Counted from the first letter of the stretch, positions 37,075 through 47,519 are shown. The stretch: 64,000 nucleotides of DNA from Thermoguttaceae bacterium (GCA_017407125.1 JAFQXE010000034.1:43724-107723); one strand, 5' to 3'. Numbers and translations: made by a program. Notes: a model not told the origin generated them from the sequence alone.

Positions 37075-37100
37075 AGCGGGCGTTTCGCCCGCTGTTTTTT
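37075..37100 (+). terminator. Terminator after the ABC transporter operon
   Basis: An 8-bp perfect stem, AGCGGGCG (37075-37082) with CGCCCGCT (37086-37093), a TTT loop and six T residues. Confidence 0.8.
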
Positions 37101-37261
37101 ATCCGTATTGAACGCAAAGATCGTAAAAAAATGAAAGACGATCGCTTTGCGTTTCGGAGGGTCGACGTCCTCGTCGACCGCAGGCGTCCTCGCCTGCATT
37201 CGCAGTTAGGCGAACAAACGGTTCGAAGGGGGAAATACCGTATTGCGTAAGCCGAAACCGC

Positions 37262-37336
37262 CTCTGGATGGCGTCTGTCTCGGGCGCCAACTTGACGGCA
37301 AAGCCGTCAAGATAAAAAGCGACGGCAAGCCGTCAC
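37262..37336. repeat. GGCGCC/GACGGC palindromic repeat block
   Basis: GGATGGCGTCTGTCTCGGGC, then GCCAACTTGACGGCAAAGCC and a second GACGGCAAGCCGTC hairpin. The first part recurs reversed at 39043-39068 and 45906-45930; the GCCAACTTGACGGC part recurs at 44948-44973. It overlaps no gene and closes the 389-base gap before the ankyrin gene. Confidence 0.65.
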
Positions 37337-37344
37337 ACTCCAAA

Positions 37345-38940
37345 TTACTTCTCTGTACGGCTATTCAGTTTGGAATGTATATATCTGTAGAAAAACCATA
37401 TTCCCAAGATAATCGCCAATAACAGTCCTGGCAAACCAACAACAAACATTTTATCGTGAAACATCAGGTAACGAATTAGTGGATCGTCAAACGGATTTTT
37501 GACGCCGCTCGTATTTTTCCACAACTCGAACCAGTATGGAAGCGCTTTTTTCCCGAAATTCGGGTTGGCGTTAGCCCCGTGCTCTACCAGAAACTGAACC
37601 ATTTCCAGATCATATATAATATCGCATACTGTTTCTAACGGCGTTTCTCCCAAAGAGTTTGTCGCATTGACGTCAATTCCCTGGTTAATAAGCCACAAAA
37701 CAAGTTCTTTTTTTTGCATTAATGAACTATGCGTTAAGACGTCTGCGCCGTCTGCTTTGAGATTTGAACCATGTTCTATAAACCATTGGATAAGCTCAAT
37801 TGATTCTTTATCGTTAAGAAACGGGCATACGGCAACGCAGCTGATAGGCGTTGTGCCGGCATTATCTTTAGCGTTAACGTCAGCCCCATTTTTAACAAGC
37901 CATTGAACCAACTCAGGGATATCTCTTAAAACTGCATTGTGTAAAGGCTTTTCTCCATATTGAAGATCTGAATTAATGTCCAGCCCCTGATCAATTAACC
38001 ATTGAACCATTTTTATAGAACGGCTTCTAATAGCATCATCCAGAATTAACGGGGCGGACTGAATGTCCGCTCCCTGTTCGACCAGCCATTTTACCAGTTC
38101 AAGATTTCCGCTTTGTGCGGCATAATTCAAGACGGTATTGTTGTCATCGCCTTTTGCGTTAATGTCCAATCCCTGCTCGACAAGATATTTTACCAGTTCA
38201 AGATTTCCGCTTTGTGCAGCGTAATGCAAGACGGTATTGTTTTCATCGTCTTTTGCGTTAAGGTCCAATTCCTGCTCGACCAGCCATTGAACCAGTTCAA
38301 GATTACCGCTTTGCGCGGCATAGTTCAAGACGGTATTGTTGTTATCGCCTTTTGCGTTAATGTCCAATCCCTGCTTGACCAGCCATTGAACCAGTTCCAA
38401 ATTTCCGCTTTGTGCAGCATAGTGCAAGACGGTATTGTTGTCATAGTCTTTTGCGTTAAGGTTCAATCCCTGTTCGACGAGCCATTTTACCAGTTCCAGA
38501 TTTCCGCTTTGTGCAGCGTATGTCAAGACGGTTTTCTTTTCATTGTCCGTTGCGTTGACGTCAGCGCCTTGTTCGACAAGATATTGAACCAGTTCAAGAT
38601 TACCGCTTAATGCGGCATAGTGCAAAGGCGTAATATCGCATTCGTCTGCCAGATTGACGTCCGCGCCTTTTTTAAGAAGAATTTTAACCCGATCAAGAGA
38701 GCCTGTCAGCGCAGCATAATGAAAAATGTTGCGTTTAACGGTTGTGTTATTATAATATTTCAGATCAATATCTCCTGTTTTGAACATCTCTTCAAAACGA
38801 TTGACGCCCCTGCTTGAAAAAAATTTTGTTGGAGCATTTGTCAGACGGGAATTAACCATATCATCCTGTCCGTAACATAAGCAGGCGAACAAGGATATTA
38901 AGCAAACGAAAAGACAGACGATAAATTTTGGGGTGTTCAT
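37345..38940 (-). CDS. Exported ankyrin-repeat protein with C-terminal membrane anchor
   Basis: A 531-residue protein. Residues 1-24 form a signal peptide (VCLFVCLISLFACLCYG). From about residue 60 to 475 there are roughly twelve 33-residue ankyrin repeats of the form TVLHYAAQSGNLELVQWLVEQGLDLNAKD, with at least six adjacent copies nearly identical. A C-terminal transmembrane helix (LPGLLLAIILGIWFFY) and basic tail follow. Ankyrin repeats mediate protein binding; the partner is unknown. The start at 38940 was chosen because it opens directly on the signal peptide; an upstream in-frame extension is unconserved. The gene is more AT-rich than its flanks, hinting at a recent expansion or transfer. 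Confidence 0.88.
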   Translation of the reverse strand: MNTPKFIVCLFVCLISLFACLCYGQDDMVNSRLTNAPTKFFSSRGVNRFEEMFKTGDIDLKYYNNTTVKRNIFHYAALTGSLDRVKILLKKGADVNLADECDITPLHYAALSGNLELVQYLVEQGADVNATDNEKKTVLTYAAQSGNLELVKWLVEQGLNLNAKDYDNNTVLHYAAQSGNLELVQWLVKQGLDINAKGDNNNTVLNYAAQSGNLELVQWLVEQELDLNAKDDENNTVLHYAAQSGNLELVKYLVEQGLDINAKGDDNNTVLNYAAQSGNLELVKWLVEQGADIQSAPLILDDAIRSRSIKMVQWLIDQGLDINSDLQYGEKPLHNAVLRDIPELVQWLVKNGADVNAKDNAGTTPISCVAVCPFLNDKESIELIQWFIEHGSNLKADGADVLTHSSLMQKKELVLWLINQGIDVNATNSLGETPLETVCDIIYDLEMVQFLVEHGANANPNFGKKALPYWFELWKNTSGVKNPFDDPLIRYLMFHDKMFVVGLPGLLLAIILGIWFFYRYIHSKLNSRTEK

Positions 38941-39205
38941 ATTCTTTGTGGTTAAAAATACTTTGCGAACTTTGCGTGAGGGTTCTTTGGCGGCAGGGGA
39001 CTGCCGCGATCCGGGCGGAATCGTGTATTTTGTTACATCATAAGGCGCCCGAGACAGGCGCCATCCAGGGGGCGTTTTATCCTTACGCAATACGGTATTT
39101 TACCCTTCGAACAAAGCGTAACTTCGTTCGCTTCGCTCTCTCCGTTACCGCCTTCCATTACTTCGCGAACATCCTCCGCGGCTCCGCGTGAGGTTTTTCC
39201 GGGGC

Positions 39206-39877
39206 TTAAAATTCTTCGGCGGGTTTAGCTCGTCTCGCTATGAGTCCTGCAACGCAGCCGGCTTTGAATCCGGCGTCGATATTGACGACGGCGACGTTGG
39301 ACGCGCAGGAGTTGAGCATGCCCAGCAGGGCGGAAAGGCCGCCGAAGTTCGCCCCGTAGCCGACGCTGGTCGGAACGGCGATTACCGGGACGGAAACGTA
39401 CCCGCCGACAACGCTCGGCAGCGCCCCTTCCATGCCGGCGATGACGATAACCGCGTCCGCCGACTGAATTCGCGGCAGTTTCTCCATCAGTCGGGCGGGA
39501 CCCGCAACGCCGACGTCGTTAATCAGGTCGGCTTCGCACCCAAACCAGACGACGGTTTCTTTCGCCTCTTCCGCCACTGGCAGGTCGCTGGTTCCGGCTG
39601 TTACAATCGCGACTTTTCCCGACAGCTCTTTTTGCGCCCCGTTCGGAACGAGCCGAAACGTTCTCCCGACGGGATTATACGCGCCGTCCGGAAATCGTTT
39701 GAGAAGTTCCACCGCTTTTTCGGCGCTGACTCGGGTTGCAAACGCGTCGACCCCGCGCGCGGTCATTTCCGAAACGATCGCGATTATCTGCTCGGCGGAT
39801 TTGCTCTCGCCGTAAATTACTTCAGGAAATCCGCAGCGTTGCTGGCGCGTCCAGTCGATATTGAATTCTTGGGACAT
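39206..39877 (-). CDS. larB: Nickel-pincer cofactor biosynthesis protein LarB
   Basis: A 223-residue protein of the LarB/PurE-like family. N-terminal region GFPEVIYGESKSAEQI is typical. The PurE-like nucleotide-binding core has VAIVTAGTSDLPVAEEA, then DVGVAGPARLM, VIVIAGMEGALPSVVGG and AVPTSVGYGANFGGLSALLGMLNSCA. LarB carboxylates and hydrolyses nicotinic acid adenine dinucleotide, the first step toward the NPN cofactor of LarA-type racemases. larC and larE are not in the window. The ATG is immediately preceded on the coding strand by a run of heptamer repeats (39878-39940), which therefore forms its leader. Length is near normal. Confidence 0.9.
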   Translation of the reverse strand: MSQEFNIDWTRQQRCGFPEVIYGESKSAEQIIAIVSEMTARGVDAFATRVSAEKAVELLKRFPDGAYNPVGRTFRLVPNGAQKELSGKVAIVTAGTSDLPVAEEAKETVVWFGCEADLINDVGVAGPARLMEKLPRIQSADAVIVIAGMEGALPSVVGGYVSVPVIAVPTSVGYGANFGGLSALLGMLNSCASNVAVVNIDAGFKAGCVAGLIARRAKPAEEF

Positions 39878-39942
39878 GGGGGAGTAGGGAATAGGGAGTA
39901 GGGAATAGGGAGTAGGAAGTTGCGAGTTGCGAGTAGCGAGAC
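39878..39942. repeat. Heptamer tandem repeats upstream of larB
   Basis: An ordered array of GGGAATA/GGGAGTA units (39878-39917) passing into TGCGAGT units (39920-39940). Two of the window's heptamer families meet here. Confidence 0.75.
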
Positions 39943-40021
39943 GGGGAGGCGTGAGGCGGCGAGGCGCGGGGAATTATGGTTCGCCTTCGGCGAACTGCGT
40001 AATTACGTTCGCTACGCTCAC

Positions 40022-40050
40022 ACCCACGGGTTTACACCCGTGGCTCGCCT
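40022..40050. repeat. CACGGG palindrome
   Basis: CCCACGGGTTTACACCCGTGG followed by CTCGCC. It is the same class as the palindromes at 33475 and, more distantly, 46023 and 49689. Confidence 0.65.
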
Positions 40051-40065
40051 AAATATTTTGCTCCA

Positions 40066-41109
40066 TTACCGCCTTCCAATCCATTGTGTTTCAGGGGGCA
40101 ACTTCGGGTCAACGCTTCTGGCAGACGCCCAGGCGTCGGCGTCCATAGCGGTCGGGGCGATAACGGTCGTAACGACGCTGTTGGTCAGCCCGAGTCCGGT
40201 TTTGGGATCTATTATATGCGAATATCGAATTGAGTCAATAACTACGAATCGGGCGTTGGCGCCGGACGTCGCAATTCCGCAGTTGGTCAGATACTTAAAC
40301 TCCTTGACGTCCTTGCCGGTCTGGTCGAGAATCCCGATTTTCCAGCCTTTTATAGAGTTGCGAGTTGCGAGTTGCGAGTTGCGAGAATTCAGCAAAGAGT
40401 CTTCACAACTGCCTGCAGTCTCTTGCCTACAGCCTGATTCTGGCGGGGCGTCGCCGACGGCTACGTCTCCCCCGATGTCGACCAGCGCGGCGGGGTATCC
40501 CAGCTCTTTGAGCAGTTCCAGCGACTTATCGATAATATACCCTTTGGCAATCCCGCCCAGGTCAAGTCGAACGCCCTTTTTGAGGAATCGGACGGTGTGC
40601 GTTTTCTCGTTCAGTACGACCAGATTGAAATCCGTCAGCGCCCGGGCTTCTTCGAGTTTGTCGCGTTTGGGGAATTTTTCCTCGCGAACCGCTCTGCGCC
40701 AAAGCCGGACGGCGTTTGCGACAGTCGGGTCAAACGCGCCGTTGGAAAGACGATGGTATTTCTTCGCAGCAACCAGAACCGTCCATAAATCGTCCGAGAT
40801 GGGAACTTCCGAGCCGTCCTGAGCGGCGACGCAGACTTTTCTCAGTTCCGAGTCCGATTCGTAGTCGCTAAAGACCATTTTCAGCCGTTCGACGTTCTCA
40901 AAAACGCGCTGAGCAGCGGCGTCCGCCCGCTTTTTTCCGTCTTCTGCGCCCAAATCGGCGTAAAAAACCAGCCGAACCGGGATAGTCATTTGAATTTTTT
41001 TGTATTCCAGCCGTTCAGCCCGTTGCAAAGATTCCGCTTTTATGTTATAATAGGGAATGAAAGTTGCGATAACCGTCGCGACAATTGGAATGATTGCTGT
41101 GATTTTCAT
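40066..41109 (-). CDS. apbE: FAD:protein FMN transferase (ApbE-like), with repeat-derived insertion and altered C-terminus
   Basis: A 347-residue ApbE family protein, normally a periplasmic enzyme that attaches FMN to Thr residues of redox proteins. An N-terminal hydrophobic segment (residues about 4-20) fits export. Conserved parts include GAFDPTVANAVRLWRRA, VRLDLGGIAKGYIIDKSLELL, ALVDIGGDVAVG, CGIATSG, SHIIDPKTG and TAMDADAWASA. Two oddities: residues about 222-256 hold an insertion whose NSRNSQLATRNS core is translated intergenic heptamer repeat, and the reading frame ends in repeat DNA soon after the DADA segment, losing the usual last 25-30 residues. It may be impaired or a pseudogene. 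Confidence 0.8.
   Translation of the reverse strand: MKITAIIPIVATVIATFIPYYNIKAESLQRAERLEYKKIQMTIPVRLVFYADLGAEDGKKRADAAAQRVFENVERLKMVFSDYESDSELRKVCVAAQDGSEVPISDDLWTVLVAAKKYHRLSNGAFDPTVANAVRLWRRAVREEKFPKRDKLEEARALTDFNLVVLNEKTHTVRFLKKGVRLDLGGIAKGYIIDKSLELLKELGYPAALVDIGGDVAVGDAPPESGCRQETAGSCEDSLLNSRNSQLATRNSIKGWKIGILDQTGKDVKEFKYLTNCGIATSGANARFVVIDSIRYSHIIDPKTGLGLTNSVVTTVIAPTAMDADAWASARSVDPKLPPETQWIGRR
40355..40390. repeat. TGCGAGT heptamer array inside apbE
   Basis: Four or five consecutive TGCGAGT units in frame within the apbE reading frame. Identical units occur at 39920-39940 outside genes. Confidence 0.8.
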
Positions 41110-41337
41110 GGGGAAATTGCAGTTGCGAAATGTGGTTCTTCCGATAATTCCGTACTGGAGTTTAAGCCGCTAGCCGTTAGCTGCCAGCTATTAGCTTGGG
41201 CGTTTGACGCTCTTAGCTGACAGCGTTAAAGCCAGAAGCTAATATCAAAAGCTAAGAGCTAGAGGCTAGGAGCTAAAAGCTGTTCAGTACGTCGTTACCG
41301 GATGATCATGGTATTTTTAACACGGAGATTGACTCTA

Positions 41338-42501
<1,164 letters not shown>

Positions 42502-42681
42502 TTTCTTTCGTCATGAGTATTCATGAATGAGGAATGAGGAGTTGACGCAAGCAGCCAGCGACAGCGTTTTAACAGAACATAAACGCCTGCTGGCGAACGG
42601 CGATACGCCGCCGACTTGCATCAATTCCTCTTTCCGTTTATTCTTCCATTTTCTTTTTTTCGCTTTCTGTTACTATCAACC

Positions 42682-43251
42682 ATGAAAAAGATACTTATTA
42701 TTGCAGGGGACTTCGTCGAAGATTACGAATTGATGGTTCCGTTTCAGGCGTTGCAGGCGTTTGGATTTTCCGTAGACGTTGTCTGCCCTGACAAAAAGGC
42801 GGGAGATTTAATCAAAACGGCAATCCACGATTTCGAAGGCGATCAAACCTATACGGAAAAGCCGGGACATCGTTTTGCTCTCAATGCGGACTTTGGAACC
42901 GTTAATCCGACGGACTATGCCGGGCTGCTCCTGCCGGGCGGCCGCGCTCCGGAATACCTTCGGCTGAACGAAAAGGTTTTGGAAATCGTCCGCTGGTTTG
43001 CTCAGCAAAATCTGCCCATAGCCGCGACGTGCCATGGAGCTTCGATTCTCTGCTGTGCAGACGTTATTAAAGGGAAACTCATTTCCGCCTATCCCGCCTG
43101 CGCGCCGGACGTCCGAATGGCTGGAGCGCAGTACGCCGACATTCCAATCGATCAGGCGATTACAGACGGAAATTTCGTAACCGCTCCCGCCTGGCCTGCC
43201 AACGCTGTATGGATTCAACAGTTCGTTAAATTGTTGAACGAATCAATATAG
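42682..43251 (+). CDS. DJ-1/PfpI family protein
   Basis: A 189-residue class I glutamine amidotransferase-like protein. It opens with [20 protein letters not shown], where the conserved Glu after the first strand is present, and carries the nucleophile elbow [16 protein letters not shown] (Cys near residue 118 followed by His). [15 protein letters not shown] and the [16 protein letters not shown] region complete the fold. Family members include proteases, glyoxalase III/deglycases and chaperones; the sequence does not decide between them. It lies between the two FGE-like paralogs in the same direction. A copy of the TTTAACCGCTCCTCAC palindrome follows the stop. Confidence 0.85.
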   Translation: MKKILIIAGDFVEDYELMVPFQALQAFGFSVDVVCPDKKAGDLIKTAIHDFEGDQTYTEKPGHRFALNADFGTVNPTDYAGLLLPGGRAPEYLRLNEKVLEIVRWFAQQNLPIAATCHGASILCCADVIKGKLISAYPACAPDVRMAGAQYADIPIDQAITDGNFVTAPAWPANAVWIQQFVKLLNESI

Positions 43252-43260
43252 TTTAGTTAG

Positions 43261-43530
43261 ATGTGAGAAGTTTAACCGCTCCTCACTTGTTGTATTGATA
43301 GCGCGGTTAAAAAAGCAAACGCAGGAATCAATTGGACAAAAACGTAGCCCACGCCTTTAGGCGTGGGATCAATAACAAGATAAAATAGTATCTTAACGCG
43401 AGAATTCCTCTCCCCTCCCCGCCCCGATAGGGGCGGGGAGGAGAGAGGAGTCAAAGCGTTCTTGTGAGGAACGCGTTTTTCCCCCAGATAAATCTGGGGG
43501 CTACGGTTTTGGAATAATTTATTGTCCCCC
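43261..43530. repeat. Cluster of different palindromes between DJ-1 and second FGE-like gene
   Basis: Four separate inverted repeats: TGAGAAG/CTCCTCAC at 43264-43288; CCCACGCC/GGCGTGGG at 43349-43368; a long CCTCCCCGCCCC/GGGGCGGGGAGG hairpin at 43416-43443; and CCCCCAGA/TCTGGGGG at 43490-43501 followed by CCCCACGTC/GACGTGGGG at 43526-43549. No gene is supported here. Confidence 0.6.
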
Positions 43531-43592
43531 ACGTCTAAAGACGTGGGGACAGGAACCAGACGCGGCTAGGTATTCAAGGAGATAGACTTCAA

Positions 43593-44762
43593 ATGACAAA
43601 TATAACCAACATCCGGGGATTATTTAATACCCTCCTGCTGGAAGTCATTGCAATTGCAGTCTGCTCTGTCGCGATGGCGCAGGAGTATCGAAAGCTTTGC
43701 CCGGAATGGGATCTGCCCCAGGTTGACGTTCCCAACGCCGCCGCTGCGACGGAATCCGACATGAAAGCCTATACCGAAACGATTCCCGGAACCGGCGTCG
43801 CGTTTGACATGGTTCCCATCAAGGGCGGAGAATTCCTCATGGGGTCTTCCGAACAAGAGCAAAAAGAACAAGGCGGCGAAGCCGAGCCGGAATACTTCTA
43901 CGATCCCGCGTCGGAAGGACCTCAGCATAAAGTTCAAGTCTCGCCCTTCTGGATGGGGAAATGCGAAGTTACGTGGGACGAGTATTTGTCCTGGCTGACA
44001 GGGCAATCCGGAAGACTGCGTAAAGAGTCAGACGAGCCGGAAACGGCGAACTCGCAAATGGCGGACGCGATTCCCTGTCCTTCCGCTTGCGCCTATACCG
44101 ACATGACTTGCGGCATGGGCAAAGACGGACGTTACCCCGCAATCAACGTTACTCCGTTTGCCGCCAAACTGTACTGCAAATGGCTAACTGCCGTTACCGG
44201 ACGTCTGTACAGATTGCCGACTGAAGCGGAATGGGAATACGCCTGCCGCGCCGGTACGACTGGTCCGTACAGCTTCGACGCTGCCGACATCGACGATTAC
44301 GCCGTTTACTACGACAACTGTTCTGACAAGTACGCTAAAGTCGGAACGAAAAAGCCCAACCCGTGGGGTCTGTACGACATGCACGGCAACGTCTGGGAAA
44401 TGTGTCTTGACAAGTATGAAGTCAACGGGTATAAAAAGCTCATCGACGCTACGCAAGGCAAGACGCTCATTGACCCGCTCAACCCGGCAGAAGGCGCTGA
44501 GTACAAAGTCGTATTCCGCGGCGGCTCCTGGAACGACGACCCGGAACGACTCCGCTCCGCCGCTCGCTGGGCGTCTCACAAAGACTGGAAGATGCAAGAC
44601 CCGCAGAGTCCTCCGTCCATTTGTTTTTTCACCGACGCCTGCTGCGCGGGCTTCCGCGTCGTCCGACCGCTTAAAACACCAACCCCCGCTCAAGCCAAAC
44701 AGTTCGAGCCGGACTTCGAACATTACGACGCCTACATGAAAGACCGCGGCAAGCGCGAATAG
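43593..44762 (+). CDS. FGE-sulfatase-fold (SUMF1-like) secreted protein, paralog 2
   Basis: A 389-residue paralog of the protein at 41338, colinear throughout. The signal peptide ends near residue 29 (AMAQ), and the mature part begins with the same EYRKLCPEW. The block around residues 215-345 (RLYRLPTEAEWEYACRAG to RSAARWASHKDWKMQD) is nearly identical even in DNA, while the middle (residues 130-190) diverges. It also lacks the catalytic Cys pair after RGGS, though it has its own Cys cluster (FTDACCAGFR) near the end. GGAG (43578-43581) supports the start. A perfect hairpin terminator follows. Confidence 0.88.
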   Translation: MTNITNIRGLFNTLLLEVIAIAVCSVAMAQEYRKLCPEWDLPQVDVPNAAAATESDMKAYTETIPGTGVAFDMVPIKGGEFLMGSSEQEQKEQGGEAEPEYFYDPASEGPQHKVQVSPFWMGKCEVTWDEYLSWLTGQSGRLRKESDEPETANSQMADAIPCPSACAYTDMTCGMGKDGRYPAINVTPFAAKLYCKWLTAVTGRLYRLPTEAEWEYACRAGTTGPYSFDAADIDDYAVYYDNCSDKYAKVGTKKPNPWGLYDMHGNVWEMCLDKYEVNGYKKLIDATQGKTLIDPLNPAEGAEYKVVFRGGSWNDDPERLRSAARWASHKDWKMQDPQSPPSICFFTDACCAGFRVVRPLKTPTPAQAKQFEPDFEHYDAYMKDRGKRE

Positions 44763-44806
44763 TTTCCGCTTTTGCCTGACCGGTCAGCGCAAATAAAGAT
44801 AAATGT

Positions 44807-44847
44807 AACAAGTGAGGAGTTTAACCGCTCCTCACTTGTTTTATTTA
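44807..44847 (+). terminator. Terminator after second FGE-like gene
   Basis: A perfect 13-bp stem, AACAAGTGAGGAG (44807-44819) with CTCCTCACTTGTT (44828-44840), followed by TTATTTAT. A decayed copy of the same element follows the DJ-1 gene at 43264. Confidence 0.7.
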
Positions 44848-44925
44848 TAGAGATTATCTCTGTATGGATTGCTTCTTCGCTTTGTTTGGAGGGGGAAACG
44901 CTTAGCGTATGCTGACAACGCCCCC

Positions 44926-44973
44926 TGGATGGCGCCCGCCCTCGGGCGCCAACTTGACGGCTTTGCCGTCAAG
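44926..44973. repeat. GGCGCC/GACGGC palindromic repeat block, second copy
   Basis: GGATGGCGCCCGCCCTCGGGC joined to GCCAACTTGACGGC and a matching GCCGTCAAG arm. It is a variant of the block at 37262. Confidence 0.65.
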
Positions 44974-45062
44974 CAACCGCGGAAGCATCCAAAAATCTAT
45001 TTAGCAGAATAGCCGCTCCGACCTGCTGGTTCGCGGGCGTCTTCGCCCGCCGAAGCTGGATG

Positions 45063-45851
45063 TCAGCAGACGTTTTTACCCATCCAGGTGTAAAGCCGAC
45101 GCATGAGTATACTGAATATCGAGTAAAAGAAAAGAATAAACAAATAATAATGTGTGAAGTCAGGAAAAAGCATACTAAATTCAAATATGCCATGTTCGAT
45201 CGCCTGTGAAATAAGGAAAAGCAAAGTCGCTGGAATTATTAGATAAAGGAATCGATATAGAATCTCTCCAATTATACAGCGCCGATATGCATTGCAAAAT
45301 CGAATATATAAACTTTGTTGCTCTTTTGATTTTGATTTCTCTATCATTCTTTTCCGACATTTATATGGATCAATCAAGAGAGGTATTAATAATGGGAGCA
45401 ATATAATCGGTATTAAAAACAGATTGACATAAGCGGATTCGATGATTAAAATGGATGGAAAACGAATGTAGTCATTAAATTTAAATCCCCAAGCCTTGTT
45501 GAAATACAATATGCTAAATATAAACATGACAGGCGGCAGGAACAGAATATATGTATTAACAAACAGATTCCAAAACAATTTTTGGAATCGCGATTTTGCT
45601 GCAATATGATCGAATATCGCAATTATTATGGAATATATGGCATAAAGAACGCAAAATCCAATCAGAATTTTATAATCTTGTACCTCGACTTGAGGGTGGC
45701 GGATAAATTCACAACCCAGGTAATTAGCTAATTTTTTTACAAAAGGATAACAAAGCAAATAAAAAATCAGAATATTCAAATATCCTAACGCGATATAATA
45801 GCCAATGGACTGTTTTGTCGGCTCGGTCGTTTGAGTTGGGGTATTTGTCAT
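45063..45851 (-). CDS. Integral membrane protein of unknown function
   Basis: A 262-residue, AT-rich, Ile/Phe/Tyr-rich protein with about six hydrophobic segments: YYIALGYLNILIFYLLCYPF, ILIGFCVLYAIYSIIIAIF, NTYILFLPPVMFIFSILYF, VNLFLIPIILLPLLIPLLI, and two more near the C-terminus (FLYLIIPATLLFLISQAI and HYYLFILFFYSIFSIL). A basic loop (KCRKRMIEKSKSK) separates the halves. I do not recognise the family. The ATG at 45851 was chosen because residues before it in the longer frame are encoded by the GGCGCC repeat at 45906-45930. Composition differs clearly from the GC-richer neighbours, which may mean transfer. Confidence 0.6.
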   Translation of the reverse strand: MTNTPTQTTEPTKQSIGYYIALGYLNILIFYLLCYPFVKKLANYLGCEFIRHPQVEVQDYKILIGFCVLYAIYSIIIAIFDHIAAKSRFQKLFWNLFVNTYILFLPPVMFIFSILYFNKAWGFKFNDYIRFPSILIIESAYVNLFLIPIILLPLLIPLLIDPYKCRKRMIEKSKSKEQQSLYIRFCNAYRRCIIGEILYRFLYLIIPATLLFLISQAIEHGIFEFSMLFPDFTHYYLFILFFYSIFSILMRRLYTWMGKNVC

Positions 45852-45905
45852 GACTAATTGCAAGGCGGCTAATTGTTTCAGTCCAAAGGCTAAAATTACC
45901 GGCAA

Positions 45906-46278
45906 AGGCGCCCGAGACAGGCGCCATCCGTGAAGGTTTTTGGCTTCGTTGTTTGGGTCTGCACACTTCAAACGTTATATTTACCGTTCCGGCGAATGCG
46001 TAATTGCGTTCACTTCGCTCACGCCCGGGGGCTTACGCACCCCGGCTCGCCTAATCGTTGCAGTTCCTTTTCCTCCCGCCCTCCTTTCAGGAGGACAAAA
46101 GGAAAAGGTTATTTGACGATGTTCTATTTTGCGTGTTCTTTGTTCCGTGGGTTAAAACCCACGGCTATTAATATTCAACCGCTAACGCGGTTGTTAAGGA
46201 AGCGTAACTTCGTTCGCTGCGCGAACTCCGTTACCGTCTTTCATTTTCCTACTGCCTACTGCCTATTGCCTAATGCCT
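45906..46278. repeat. Repeat-dense gap between membrane protein and acetyl xylan esterase
   Basis: The gap carries, in order, the GGCGCC block (45906-45930), a CCCGGGG/CACCCCGG element (46023-46051) repeated at 49689, a CCTCCTTTCAGGAGG-like hairpin near 46080-46095, the CCGTGGGTT palindrome with its CTATTAATATTC and CCGCTAACGCGG tail (46145-46193, near-identical to 32451-32499), and CTACTGC/CTATTGC heptamers (46248-46278) that run into the stop codon of the esterase. Confidence 0.7.
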
Positions 46279-47519
46279 TATTCTCCGCCCTTAATCGTGT
46301 ACGCCGGGCATTTGGGCATCCAGTATCCGTGGGTGCAGCCCTGGCGGAACGTCATTTCTTTGGGGCATTTGAGGTTGTTAAAGAATATCATCTGTCCGGA
46401 CGGCGGGCAGGTGTAGTCGCCCAATCCGACGTTGGAGACGACTTTGCAGTGAATTCGTTTCGCATGGAAGACGGGGTCGAAGTAGTCCAGAGCGGGCGTC
46501 CATTCTGGGAACCAGCCGGGCAGACGTCCGTTCTTAACCGACCCGGACATGTTCAAGCACCACGAAATATTCGGATAACATTCTGTTACATCGGGATCCA
46601 GCCCGGCGGCGAGAATGGACTGGAATCCGCCCTGACTTCCGCCGGCAACGACAAGGTCAGTCCCGTTCCATTCCGGGAGCGTCTTGACGTACTGAAGAGC
46701 GCGCATAAGACGCAGCGCCATGCCGTGGAAATAGGCGGTTTCCGGGTCTTCGTTTTCCTCCTTGTTGAACGCGTACTGTTTGAGCGTTGTTCTGTTAAGC
46801 TCGTTGTAGTATTCCTGCGGCTGACCGTTGAGAATGCCGTGAGCGTTGATCTGGAACGCGATTTTGTCTCTCGCCTGATAGCTCGGCTTGCTGGCGCCGA
46901 CGACGCTGTACCCTCTGAACTGCACTTCCGCCTTGAGCGATTTCTCTTTGGCGTCTTTGGGCATAGCCAGATAGCCGGAAACCGGCATTCCCAGACACTT
47001 GATTTTCATGTCGTAACAGACAACGCCGTCCACGCCGGACGGGACTTCCACCTTCTCGATAACTTCGATCGGAACTTCCGCCAAGCGCTCTTTCTGCTTT
47101 GCCCAGTAGGCGTCAAAATCCTCGGGTTCGGGCGCGCCTTCAATCTTGTCGAGAAGAACGCCTGCGCCGCCGTTATAGCTGACGTTTTTGCCGTCGACCT
47201 TGGCGTTGGCAACCAGACGAACGAACCCGGGCGTGGTAATAGACGTCTGAATTTTTATCGGCTCGGTTGCGGACGAGGTCGCCTTGCCGGTTTCCGTTTT
47301 GCCGTCGTCGCCGGTTCGCGTCCATTCAACTGCAACGCCGTCAAGCGCTTTCCCGTCTTGCATAACCTGCAGGTCAAAGGTCATCGTTTCCCCCGGCTGA
47401 TATTCCAGCGGGTTCTTGTCGGTTACACCGTAAAACCAGACGTCCGCCAGTGCGGAACCCAGAGCAAACAGCGTCACCGCCGCAAAGGCAAAGACGCCGG
47501 TCAATAAACTGCGTTTCAT
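46278..47519 (-). CDS. Acetyl xylan esterase (AXE1/cephalosporin-C deacetylase family)
   Basis: A 413-residue exported enzyme. The signal peptide is residues 1-25 (ends GSALA). Residues 26-130 look like an Ig-like domain; the alpha/beta hydrolase of the AXE1 family follows. EVQFRGYSV is the oxyanion strand, GGSQGGFQ carries the nucleophile (Ser295), VGLGDYTCPPSGQ holds the Asp, and GCTHGYW the His. AXE1 enzymes remove acetyl groups from xylan or short xylooligosaccharides. It is divergent from the GH10 xylanase across a 485-base gap, so the two form a small xylan-degradation locus. Length and triad are complete. Confidence 0.88.
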   Translation of the reverse strand: MKRSLLTGVFAFAAVTLFALGSALADVWFYGVTDKNPLEYQPGETMTFDLQVMQDGKALDGVAVEWTRTGDDGKTETGKATSSATEPIKIQTSITTPGFVRLVANAKVDGKNVSYNGGAGVLLDKIEGAPEPEDFDAYWAKQKERLAEVPIEVIEKVEVPSGVDGVVCYDMKIKCLGMPVSGYLAMPKDAKEKSLKAEVQFRGYSVVGASKPSYQARDKIAFQINAHGILNGQPQEYYNELNRTTLKQYAFNKEENEDPETAYFHGMALRLMRALQYVKTLPEWNGTDLVVAGGSQGGFQSILAAGLDPDVTECYPNISWCLNMSGSVKNGRLPGWFPEWTPALDYFDPVFHAKRIHCKVVSNVGLGDYTCPPSGQMIFFNNLKCPKEMTFRQGCTHGYWMPKCPAYTIKGGE

